Shown here: piece by piece, positions 49,363 to 57,402 of the stretch
Position numbering within the stretch: the first letter of the stretch is position 1
How the letters are laid out: the number at the start of each line of letters is the position of its first letter
Assembly (NCBI RefSeq): GCF_048270265.1
Contig: NZ_JBLWTD010000006.1
Span: 80,380-144,379, forward strand
Origin: Maricaulis sp048270265
GTDB taxonomy: Bacteria; Pseudomonadota; Alphaproteobacteria; Caulobacterales; Maricaulaceae
Reading direction: 5' to 3'
Length of the DNA: 64,000 bases
Notes under the pieces: generated by a model
The model's input: the letters and a program-made list of their open reading frames with translations, nothing else
Database searches by the model: none
Told to the model about the DNA's origin: nothing
Position numbers and translations under genes: made by a program

Positions 49363-51042
49363 TTACGACGCGTGAACGCGGCGGCGGCGCCAGATTCCCC
49401 GGATCAGCATGATGAAGGCAACGCCGAACAGCATGAAGGCCGCATCGCGCATATGGTCGAGCGCAAACTCCTGCACGCGCTCGCGCACACCCGGCGCCGT
49501 GACGCTGTAATCGAGCGGTGTGACACCGCGCACGCTCCACACTGCGGCCCGGCCCTCGAGGGCGTGCCAGAGGTCGGAACGGGCCAGGCTGCGGCCGGCG
49601 GATTCAAACGAGGACATCTCCGGCGAGGTCAGTGTGCCGATCCAGCGGCCGGTCTGTTGCGAGTCACGGAACAGGGAGGCGACGCCAATACTGGTGCTGT
49701 CCTCGGGCGTGGCTGCCGGCGCGCTCTCATCGGCATAGGCCGCAGCTGCCAGGCGCATCAGGCCGCGTTGACCGCGGCTACGCTCGGCGGCGCGCATGGC
49801 GGCGCCGAACTCTGCTGGCGCATTGCGGCCCATGGCGGCGATGCCGGTGCTGTCCGGTCCGATGACCAGAAGGTTGTGATTGGCCGGGGCGTGGTCCGTC
49901 TCCTCGCCATACCAGGCATAGAGCCAGGCTTCGCCGCTGACGAGCGCGCTGCGGGCCAGGACCGAAAGGGCACCGAAACGGTCGGCGCGGGTGCGGGTGG
50001 TGAACTGCACCGCCGTGCGCGAGCCCTGGTCGGCGCTGAAGGGCAGGCCGGACGCGGCAAAGGTACGCAGATCGGCATTGCGGCTCAGCAGGCGGGCATC
50101 GCGGACCTGGGGCCGGCCGAGGCGCCCGGCCGTGATCGCATCGGCGGCCACGAAGCTGCGGCCATAGCCGGCGAAGGAGCGGGCGGCGAACAGGCGGCCG
50201 GCGGCGACGGCCTCATCAATATTGCGGCCGGTAACGATCAGGCGTGGCGTCTCGCCGGGGCCGAAGGCGATTTCCGGTCCCTGGCTGCGCTCGCCTGTAC
50301 GCAGAATGGCGCGGTCATCGCCGGAGAGGCGGTCATTCTCGGCAATCCGGATCACCAGATCGGCATTGGCCTCATCACCACCGAACAGTGGCACATTGCC
50401 GGCCCGCAGGGCCACGCCCTGGGCGACGAGGCTCTCCAGCGTGGCGCGTTCGCGGCTGATATCGGTGATCAGGGCGATGCGGCGCGGCGCGGCGAAATCG
50501 GCGGCGAGCGCCTGTTCCAGCTCGTCCAGCGAGGCGATCGGGCTGTCCTGTTCCAGCGTCAGGCGCAATTGCGAACGCCGGGCATCGACGATCCAGCCGG
50601 TGGTGGCATTGTCGACGCTATAGGAAATCTCGAGGGTGTTCTCGCCGGGCATGATGTCGGCGGAGAAGAGGGCGAAGCGTGCTTCCAGCGAGCGCGGCTG
50701 CGGCCGGATCACGATCGGCTCGCCGCCATTGATGGCGACGTGGATGCGGCCATTGGAGTGGTCGCTGGCCGGGCGTGCCGCGAGGCGAAGCCAGGCTTCC
50801 GAGCTGTAGGTGTTGGCTGGCAGGTAGAAGCGGATGCTGGTGCGCGACTGGCTGGAGGAAAGAACGAAGGCATCCATCCCGGTTTCGAGATCGGCGAGCG
50901 TGCGCTCCTCGATCCGGGTGCCTTCGGTGCCGTTCTGGTCCACACTGACCGTTGCAGGGTCGTTCTGATTCCCCTGCGCAAAGGCCTGACTTGCCGCCGA
51001 CGCACAAAGTGCCATCGCAACCAACGCAACTCGTACCAACAT
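49363..51042 (-). CDS. Orphan BcsB-like periplasmic protein (cellulose synthase regulatory subunit family)
   Basis: The 559-residue protein has a signal peptide ending SQAFAQ and a C-terminal membrane span (residues about 530-548) followed by a basic tail. Between lie BcsB-like features: beta-sandwich segments (SSEAWLRLAARPASDHSNGR, IMPGENTLEISYSV) and flavodoxin-like parts with RLIVTGRNIDEAVAAGRLFA. It is shorter than typical BcsB (about 750), and no bcsA or other glycan synthase is nearby. It may serve another envelope polysaccharide or be a diverged relative. A perfect CtrA-type box lies 20 bp upstream. Confidence 0.7.
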   Translation of the reverse strand: MLVRVALVAMALCASAASQAFAQGNQNDPATVSVDQNGTEGTRIEERTLADLETGMDAFVLSSSQSRTSIRFYLPANTYSSEAWLRLAARPASDHSNGRIHVAINGGEPIVIRPQPRSLEARFALFSADIMPGENTLEISYSVDNATTGWIVDARRSQLRLTLEQDSPIASLDELEQALAADFAAPRRIALITDISRERATLESLVAQGVALRAGNVPLFGGDEANADLVIRIAENDRLSGDDRAILRTGERSQGPEIAFGPGETPRLIVTGRNIDEAVAAGRLFAARSFAGYGRSFVAADAITAGRLGRPQVRDARLLSRNADLRTFAASGLPFSADQGSRTAVQFTTRTRADRFGALSVLARSALVSGEAWLYAWYGEETDHAPANHNLLVIGPDSTGIAAMGRNAPAEFGAAMRAAERSRGQRGLMRLAAAAYADESAPAATPEDSTSIGVASLFRDSQQTGRWIGTLTSPEMSSFESAGRSLARSDLWHALEGRAAVWSVRGVTPLDYSVTAPGVRERVQEFALDHMRDAAFMLFGVAFIMLIRGIWRRRRVHAS

Positions 51043-51061
51043 AGAACGCTCCCTTACCCCG

Positions 51062-51076
51062 TTAATACGTTATTAA
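51062..51076. promoter_or_regulatory. Perfect CtrA-type box (TTAA-N7-TTAA) between BcsB-like and DUF1491 genes
   Basis: TTAA at 51062-51065 and 51073-51076 are separated by exactly seven bases. The gap between the divergent genes is only 52 bp, so the box is close to both starts (20 and 19 bp). At this distance it could either activate with a short leader or repress. Confidence 0.6.
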
Positions 51077-51094
51077 GCAATTCGGCTGCCAGCA

Positions 51095-51436
51095 ATGAAA
51101 ATGATTCAACTGAAGACGAAATTCTGGGTGGATGCCTTGTTGCGGCGGGCTGAATCGGGCTTGGCGGCCGCCTATGTCATTCGCCACGGAGACGAAGATG
51201 CGGGTGCGGTACTCGTCAAGGTTTCAGATCTGGGCGGCCAGGCGACCCTGTTTGTGCCGGCGCGGGACGAAAATGGTGAACGGATCTGGACGCGCCACCG
51301 CCAGGGGCCGCTCCCGGAAGCGGAGGTGGATGCCTATTGTCTCCGCCGCGCCGATGACGATCCCGACATCTGGGTCATCGAGATTGAGGATCGGGCGGGG
51401 CGGCATTTTCTGACCGAGCCGGTGGCGGATTTTTAA
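51095..51436 (+). CDS. DUF1491 family protein
   Basis: The 113-residue protein starts at ATG 51095 or 51101. It opens with LKTKFWVDALLRRAESG, continues AAAYVIRHGDEDAGAVLVKV, and contains DPDIWVIEIEDRAGRHFL, the recognisable DUF1491 pattern of alphaproteobacteria. It is a soluble small protein with no known function. It is followed by another small unknown gene on the same strand. Confidence 0.8.
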   Translation: MKMIQLKTKFWVDALLRRAESGLAAAYVIRHGDEDAGAVLVKVSDLGGQATLFVPARDENGERIWTRHRQGPLPEAEVDAYCLRRADDDPDIWVIEIEDRAGRHFLTEPVADF

Positions 51437-51491
51437 CGACCCGCAGCTAGGGTGTGGGCAGTTGGAAGTGAGGGGTTCGCGGGGGATTGCG

Positions 51492-51905
51492 ATGTTGTTC
51501 TTGTTCAACGAAACCGTTTTTGATCTCGGCGATGTCGACTCGGTGCTGCAGGACGGCACGATTCCGCTGCCGCCTTCCCAGTTCGAGACCCTCACGACGG
51601 GGCATCTGACGCTGTTGCTGCGCGAGGCCCTTTATGTCGACCCGATGATGGCGACGAACAAGCCCGAGCGCACCCGGCACCTGGCGGCACTGATCGCCTT
51701 TCGCGCACCGGGGGCCAATGCCCTGCTCGGTGTCCGCCCCGGCAATGCCCGCGGGCCGGACGATGTCGGATTGCGCTTTGCCAATGTGCCGATGGTCATC
51801 CTGACCTATCTCTGGAAGCGCCAGAAGGACGGCGAACTGAACCCGGCGGTGATCAATGAGGAAGTCTGGAACCGGGTGACGGAAAACTTGCACAGCGCCT
51901 ACTGA
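51492..51905 (+). CDS. Conserved small protein of unknown function
   Basis: The protein has 137 residues from ATG 51492 (MLFLFNETVFDLGDVD), with GGGGATT shortly upstream. Longer frames start at 51462 but lack a better site. It is soluble, with LTTGHLTLLLREALYVDP and NVPMVILTYLWKRQKDG segments and no recognisable catalytic motif. It lies 40 bp before prfC. Confidence 0.6.
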   Translation: MLFLFNETVFDLGDVDSVLQDGTIPLPPSQFETLTTGHLTLLLREALYVDPMMATNKPERTRHLAALIAFRAPGANALLGVRPGNARGPDDVGLRFANVPMVILTYLWKRQKDGELNPAVINEEVWNRVTENLHSAY

Positions 51906-51945
51906 TCAGGCTAGTTCGGGGCTTGCACTCTCAGCGGGCCAGTTC

Positions 51946-53553
51946 ATGACTTCTCCGACGATTGATGCGCCGGAATGGGCGCGTCGCCGCAGCTTCGCCA
52001 TTATCTCTCACCCAGATGCCGGTAAGACCACGCTGACCGAGACCATGCTCTTGGCCGCCGGCGCGATCCGCATGGCCGGACAGGTGCGCGCGCGTGGTGA
52101 AAACCGCCGCACACGCTCCGACTGGATGAAGATCGAGCAGGAGCGCGGGATTTCCGTCTCGGCATCCGTGATGACGTTTGAACATCGCGGCCTCCTGTTC
52201 AACCTGCTTGATACGCCTGGCCACGAAGACTTCTCCGAGGACACCTATCGCACGCTGACCGCTGCCGACAGCGCCATCATGGTGCTCGATGCCGCCAAGG
52301 GGGTTGAGCCGCGCACGCTGAAACTGGTCGAGGTCTGCCGTCTGCGCGATATCCCGATCGTGACCCTGATCAACAAGATGGACCGCGAGGCGCTGGACCC
52401 GGTCGATCTGCTGCAGGACATCCAGGACAAGCTCGCCCTTGATGCCGTGCCGATGCAATGGCCGGTCGGGTCCGGCCAGCGTTTCAAGGGCGTGGTCGAT
52501 CTGGTGACGGATGAGCTCGTGCTCTATCAGCGCCCCGGCGTCGAGCATGACCGTGAAGCGGCTTCGGAACGGCTGCCGCTCGACGGTCCGGAAATCCGCG
52601 AGCTTCTCTCCGATGCCGAGATTGAAGAGGCCCGCGATGGCGCCGAAGTGGCGCGCGAGCTTTGCCCCGCCTTCAATCCGCAGAGCTTTCTGGAGGGCCA
52701 TATGACGCCGGTCTTCTTCGGCTCGGCCCTGCGCGGCTTCGGCGTGCGCGAATTGCTCGACGGGCTGGCGGACAAGATCCCCGGCCCGGCACCGATGAAG
52801 GTGCAGATCAATGGCGAGCAGACCTATATGCAGCCCGGCGACAAGGAAGTGTCGGGCTTCGTCTTCAAGGTGCAGGCGAATATGGACGCCAATCACCGCG
52901 ACCGCGTTGCCTTCGTGCGCCTGTGCTCGGGCAAGTTCCGCCGCGGCATGAAACTCAAGACCGAGACCGGCAAACAGCTCACCGTTTCCTCACCCATCCT
53001 CTTTTTCGCCCAGGACCGCGAGATCGCCGACGAGGCCTTTGCCGGCGATGTGATGGGCGTGCCCAATCACGGCACCCTGCGCGTTGGTGACAGCCTGTCG
53101 GAGAGCGGCAAGCTGCGCTTTTCCGGCATTCCCAATTTCGCGCCGGAAATCCTGCGCCGGGCCCGCCTGGCCGATCCGCTCAAGGCGAAACATCTCAAGA
53201 AGGCGCTGGAAAGCCTGGCCGAGGAGGGCGTCACCCAGCTCTTCCGCCCGGTGCTCGGCGGCGATTTCATCGTCGGTGCGGTCGGCTCGCTGCAGATCGA
53301 TGTGATGCGCGAACGTGTTGCTGCGGAATACGGGCTCGAGGTCAGTTTCGAGCCGGCCCCCTATGAGACGGCGCGCTGGCTCGGCGGCACCGAGGAGGAG
53401 ATCGATGCCTTTGGCGAGCGGCACAAATCCGCCATGGCGGTCGATATCGATGGCAATCCGGTCTTCCTGGCCAAGAGCAATTGGGAAGTCTCCTATTCGG
53501 AAGAGAAATTCCCGAACATCCAGTTCCACCGCGTGCGGGAGCGGGCCTCATGA
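51946..53553 (+). CDS. prfC: Peptide chain release factor 3 (RF3)
   Basis: RF3 is a GTPase that recycles RF1 and RF2 after termination. The 535-residue protein has G1 HPDAGKTTLTE near residues 22-32, the switch region GISVSASVMTF, G3 DTPGHEDFSEDT and G4 NKMDREALDP. It ends with the RF3-type sequence NWEVSYSEEKFPNIQFH. Length and motifs are typical. Its stop overlaps the MscS-like gene by four bases. Confidence 0.97.
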   Translation: MTSPTIDAPEWARRRSFAIISHPDAGKTTLTETMLLAAGAIRMAGQVRARGENRRTRSDWMKIEQERGISVSASVMTFEHRGLLFNLLDTPGHEDFSEDTYRTLTAADSAIMVLDAAKGVEPRTLKLVEVCRLRDIPIVTLINKMDREALDPVDLLQDIQDKLALDAVPMQWPVGSGQRFKGVVDLVTDELVLYQRPGVEHDREAASERLPLDGPEIRELLSDAEIEEARDGAEVARELCPAFNPQSFLEGHMTPVFFGSALRGFGVRELLDGLADKIPGPAPMKVQINGEQTYMQPGDKEVSGFVFKVQANMDANHRDRVAFVRLCSGKFRRGMKLKTETGKQLTVSSPILFFAQDREIADEAFAGDVMGVPNHGTLRVGDSLSESGKLRFSGIPNFAPEILRRARLADPLKAKHLKKALESLAEEGVTQLFRPVLGGDFIVGAVGSLQIDVMRERVAAEYGLEVSFEPAPYETARWLGGTEEEIDAFGERHKSAMAVDIDGNPVFLAKSNWEVSYSEEKFPNIQFHRVRERAS

Positions 53554-54710
53554 TCATGCTGCAGGATGACGGCGGATTTCTCGCCCAGTCTGCCGAACTC
53601 TGGGACCAGATCGTCTCTGTCTGGCAGACCTCCTTTCTCGGCGTCAGCGTCTCGCACGGGATCAGCGCCGTCATCATCATCGTGCTCGGCATCACCTTGC
53701 GGTCGGTCCTCGCCGGCACGCTCATCGCCGTGCTCAAGCGCATGGCACACAAGACCGACAATGGCGTCGATGATGCCATTGTCGAGGCGCTTGCCGGGCC
53801 GCTCAAACTCCTGCCGGTGACCGTCGCGCTGTTCTTCGCCCTCAATATTCTCGAGGCCGGGACGGGCAGCACGGCGATTTCCGACATCGACCGGATCATT
53901 CCCTCGCTGGTGGCGATCGGGATTTTCTGGGCCCTGCACAATACCGTCGAGCCCTTCATCCATCTGATGCGGGCGCTGCAGAATGCGCTCACCCCGGTCA
54001 TGCTTGACTGGCTGACCAAGGCGATGCGGATTCTGTTTGTCATTATCGGCGCCGCCGCCGTGCTGCAGATCTGGAATATTCCGGTCGGCGGCATCATTGC
54101 CGGCCTCGGCCTGTTCGGCGTCGCCGTCGGTCTCGGGGCGCAGGATCTGTTCAAGAACCTGATCGGTGGCCTGCTGGTGCTGGCGGAAAAGCGTTTCTTC
54201 CCCGGCGACTGGATCAAGGTCGATGGCATTGTCGAGGGCACGGTGGAGGAGATCAATTTCCGCTCCACCCTGGTGCGCCGTTTCGACAAGGGGCCGGTCT
54301 ACGTCCCCAATTCGAAACTCTCCGACAATGCGGTGACGAATTTCTCCCGCATGACCCATCGGCGCACCTACTGGATCATCGGCGTGCGCTATGACACCAC
54401 GGTCGAGCAATTGAAGACCATTCGCGACCGCGTGCTCGATTATGTTACCAGCCATCCGGACTATGCCCAGGCGCCAGAGGTCTCGACCTTCATGCGCGTC
54501 GACAGTTTCGGCCCGTCCTCGATCGACTTCATGCTCTATTGCTTCACCAGGACCACCAATTGGGGCGAATGGCTGAGGCTGAAGGAAGAGCTCGCCTTCA
54601 CGATCAAGACGATTGTCGAGGAAGCCGGCACAGAATTCGCCTTCCCGTCGAGCTCGATCTATCTCGAGCAGGGCGCCGAGCTTTTCTCGCCGCCCGAGGC
54701 AAAGGCCTAG
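53550..54710 (+). CDS. MscS-family mechanosensitive channel
   Basis: The 386-residue protein starts at ATG 53550, coupled to prfC (ATGA). Four to five N-terminal spans precede the pore helix IIAGLGLFGVAVGLGAQDLF near residues 181-200 and the MscS beta domain (PGDWIKVDGIVEGTVEEINF, STLVRRFDKGPVYVPNSKL). The C-terminal mixed domain is present. It releases solutes on hypo-osmotic shock, useful for a marine cell. Confidence 0.92.
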   Translation: MIMLQDDGGFLAQSAELWDQIVSVWQTSFLGVSVSHGISAVIIIVLGITLRSVLAGTLIAVLKRMAHKTDNGVDDAIVEALAGPLKLLPVTVALFFALNILEAGTGSTAISDIDRIIPSLVAIGIFWALHNTVEPFIHLMRALQNALTPVMLDWLTKAMRILFVIIGAAAVLQIWNIPVGGIIAGLGLFGVAVGLGAQDLFKNLIGGLLVLAEKRFFPGDWIKVDGIVEGTVEEINFRSTLVRRFDKGPVYVPNSKLSDNAVTNFSRMTHRRTYWIIGVRYDTTVEQLKTIRDRVLDYVTSHPDYAQAPEVSTFMRVDSFGPSSIDFMLYCFTRTTNWGEWLRLKEELAFTIKTIVEEAGTEFAFPSSSIYLEQGAELFSPPEAKA

Positions 54711-54723
54711 CAGCCCGCGCGGC

Positions 54724-55671
54724 TTAGCTGGTTGACGCCGATGTGGCCGCGACACTGGCGGCGGAGACCGCGGCGATCATGGCCGCCTGGGCGGCGATGA
54801 CAGCGGCCAGGGCGCTGGCGCTGCGGGCCGGGTCCCGGGCCTGGTCATCGAAGGCGATCAGGCTGGCCAGCCGGGTGCGGGCATGGCCGATCGACGGCAG
54901 ATGCTTCGGCATCGCGGCGGCGATTTGTGCGATGTGCTGGACATCTTCCGGCGTCCGGCCGGCGGCGGCCCAGTCCATCGCCATGGCGCGATCACTCTGG
55001 CCGCGCAGGAAGCGGTCGGCCCGGCGCGCATCCTCGATGGCATTGAAACGAACCAGCACCCGTTCCGGCGCCTGTTCGAGCAGGACGCACTGGCGCGCGC
55101 CATCACGCTTGTGGCCGCGGGCACGCCGGTCGGCACCGAAGACGGTCTCGGCATGTTCGCGTGCGGCGCGGACGGCGTCCGGTTGCGTGTGAGCCAGAAC
55201 CTGGGCGGCAGCGAAGGTATCGGTCACGGCATCGTCCGACCGCCACCAGGGCGGGCGCAGGGCACGCTTCATGGCGTAGAACGCCTGCACCGTCTGCGGC
55301 CCGGCCTCCTCGCCGAGGCTGAGGATCAGGGCGGCGCGGGAGCCGCCGGCATGCAGGGCGCCGGTTTTCGAGGCGGCGCACTCCTGGCGCAGGGCCTGGC
55401 GCGCGCCGAGAAAATGATCGGGCTCGACACCATGGGCGGCGAGCATGGCGGCATAGACCCAGCGCATGGAACCATTGGGCGCGCGAAAACCGCCCAGCGC
55501 TGTCGTCAGGGCTTCATGCCGTGCCTTCGTGGCCGCGACGAGCCCCTCATCCTCACCGGTCGCATGCACCAGCGCGACCGCGGCAAAGGCTGCGGCCTGA
55601 CGGTCCGGGCGCGGCTTGCTGTCACGCAGGGCCTCGCTCAGGGCGAGAAAACGGTCGAGGGGGGCTGTCAT
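54724..55671 (-). CDS. Helical protein of unknown function
   Basis: The 315-residue protein starts at ATG 55671 (MTAPLDRFLALSEALRD) with AAGGA upstream; an earlier in-frame start at 55710 is less likely. It is helical throughout with Ala-rich repeats. A hydrophobic Ala-rich C-terminal stretch (residues about 285-315) may be membrane-associated. FRAPNGSMRWVYAAMLAAHG and MKRALRPPWWRSDDAVTDTF are distinctive. No family is recognised. Confidence 0.6.
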   Translation of the reverse strand: MTAPLDRFLALSEALRDSKPRPDRQAAAFAAVALVHATGEDEGLVAATKARHEALTTALGGFRAPNGSMRWVYAAMLAAHGVEPDHFLGARQALRQECAASKTGALHAGGSRAALILSLGEEAGPQTVQAFYAMKRALRPPWWRSDDAVTDTFAAAQVLAHTQPDAVRAAREHAETVFGADRRARGHKRDGARQCVLLEQAPERVLVRFNAIEDARRADRFLRGQSDRAMAMDWAAAGRTPEDVQHIAQIAAAMPKHLPSIGHARTRLASLIAFDDQARDPARSASALAAVIAAQAAMIAAVSAASVAATSASTS

Positions 55672-55758
55672 GCGGGGCAATCCTTTCACTGTACCGGCAA
55701 AGCCTAGCACGTGGCGGAACTTGTCCCTGCAGGGAATGGGGCGGCGGTCGTCCCGCCT

Positions 55759-56841
55759 CTAGGCGGCGATGTCGCGGCGCATGCGCCAGAAACGCATGGC
55801 GCGGGCCGCATCCTCGGGCGTGATGCGGTCATAGATCTGGCCGAGCTCGCGCGCGTCGCGGAAGGCGTCCTCGGTGGCATTGCTGCGCAGCACGGCCAGC
55901 GTCACGAACAACGCCTTGTCGAAACCGGCCGAGCGGCAGATCAGGGCGAGCGGATCAATGCAGTCCTGTTCGATGGCCCGGCGCGCCGCGACCCGGTCGA
56001 CACCGGTCATTTCGGCAAAGGCGACATGGAACCGGGTCATTTCGCGTTCGCGCAGCAGACGCGCCAGCAGGCTGCCATCAAGCATTTTGCGAACAGCCAT
56101 GCCGCGGACGAATTTCTCCGCCTCCTGCACATCGCGATCCTGTTCCATGCGCTGGCTCAGCCGGGCGTGCGAAGCGGCGAGCGCCTGTTCGACGAGGTGG
56201 GGATCCATGCCGTCGAAGCGTTCCAGGATGTGGTCCCGCAGCTGGTTTTCCACCGTCAGCATCAAATCGCCGAGCAGGTCGGCCGGCGTGTCCTTGCGGG
56301 TCACCATCGGCGCCTGCAGCACCTTGGAGCGCTCGGCCCGTTCGCTGACCGATTCAAAGCTTTCGCGCGACAGCCGGGCGCCCTCATTGCGGATCAGGAC
56401 GGCGACGGTCTCGTCATCGCCGCGGCGGACAATCGTATCCGACAGGCGTTCGGACACCTGTTCGCGCCGGGAAATCGCCTTGAGCTGGGGCTGCGCGCCC
56501 TGTTCGGCGATCGAGAGGAGTTCCGCTTCGCTCAGGGCCGTGGAACGCGCCAGGATCGGTCCGGCGACCTCGATCGCGTCCTGCGCCAGTTTGAGCAGCA
56601 CGCCGCGCGGCGCCAGCGGCGCATCGGCGAAGCGTTCTGCCAGCTCGGCACGGGCCCCCTGCGCCGTCTGTTCGGCCAGGGCACTGAGCACGTCGTCGAA
56701 TTCCTGTGAGACCGGCGTGTCGCGTTCCGGTGGCGCGTCGAAGAACATGTCGGTGACTTCGCGCAAGAGGGTGCGCCGGCGATCGCTGGATCGCTCCTTG
56801 GCCAGATCCAGGAGGCTGTTCAACTTGCTGATGACGGCCAT
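55759..56841 (-). CDS. DUF2336 domain protein (second of two)
   Basis: The 360-residue helical protein has HEAT-like segments of the DUF2336 family: AERFADAPLAPRGVLLKLAQ, DAIEVAGPILARSTALSEAELLSIA near residues 89-113, and ITPEDAARAMRFWRMRRDI at the end. It shares the family pattern of the gene at 34334 but differs widely in sequence. It has no signal peptide. Its function is unknown. Confidence 0.75.
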   Translation of the reverse strand: MAVISKLNSLLDLAKERSSDRRRTLLREVTDMFFDAPPERDTPVSQEFDDVLSALAEQTAQGARAELAERFADAPLAPRGVLLKLAQDAIEVAGPILARSTALSEAELLSIAEQGAQPQLKAISRREQVSERLSDTIVRRGDDETVAVLIRNEGARLSRESFESVSERAERSKVLQAPMVTRKDTPADLLGDLMLTVENQLRDHILERFDGMDPHLVEQALAASHARLSQRMEQDRDVQEAEKFVRGMAVRKMLDGSLLARLLREREMTRFHVAFAEMTGVDRVAARRAIEQDCIDPLALICRSAGFDKALFVTLAVLRSNATEDAFRDARELGQIYDRITPEDAARAMRFWRMRRDIAA

Positions 56842-56952
56842 GAAACGTCTCTCTTCGGTGTCGCTGCCAGAGCGTTGGGAGACATCATGCCTGGTGTAGG
56901 TAAAAGAATTGTCTTCGGGACCGTATAAATTGTCCCGGAATTGGCTGGCCTG

Positions 56953-57336
56953 TCAGTGCGGGCCGGGTTGAGTAGCGCGTAGGGCGGCGATTTCGCGGGC
57001 GCTGGGCGCGCGCTCACTGGCGGCCTCGATCTGGGCTGCGATATCGCTGGCCAGACCGGTAACGCGTTGCGGCGCGGGCCGGGGTGCCGGCGTCGAGGCC
57101 AGCAACGCGCAGCTGCCGTCGACATCCTCGAGCCCCGGCGGCGTCCAGACCCAGGAGCGGCATTGCGCCTGTCCGTCACACAAGGCCGCACACATGGTCT
57201 GATTGCCGTCTGTGAGGCTGGTCCTTTGATAGACCGAGCCGAGACGGGTCCAGCCCGTCAGCACGTCGCCGGCGCGGGCCGGAACGGCGGCGGCGCCAAG
57301 GATCAGGAGAGTAGCGAGAGCGGTGCGAATGGCCAT
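56953..57336 (-). CDS. Secreted PAN/Apple-domain protein
   Basis: From ATG 57336 the protein has 127 residues with a signal peptide ending ARA. A compact PAN-like domain has Cys at MCAALCDGQAQCRSWVW and SCALL, the Cys spacing of PAN/Apple folds that bind proteins or carbohydrates. A Pro/Ala tail follows. It lies between the DUF2336 gene and the GGDEF-EAL gene on the same strand. Confidence 0.68.
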   Translation of the reverse strand: MAIRTALATLLILGAAAVPARAGDVLTGWTRLGSVYQRTSLTDGNQTMCAALCDGQAQCRSWVWTPPGLEDVDGSCALLASTPAPRPAPQRVTGLASDIAAQIEAASERAPSAREIAALRATQPGPH

Positions 57337-57402
57337 GGCCGGAGTGTGCCGCCGGCGGACTAACAAAAGCTTGCCGTCTCCCGGGCCTGCCCGGGAGACG
57401 GG

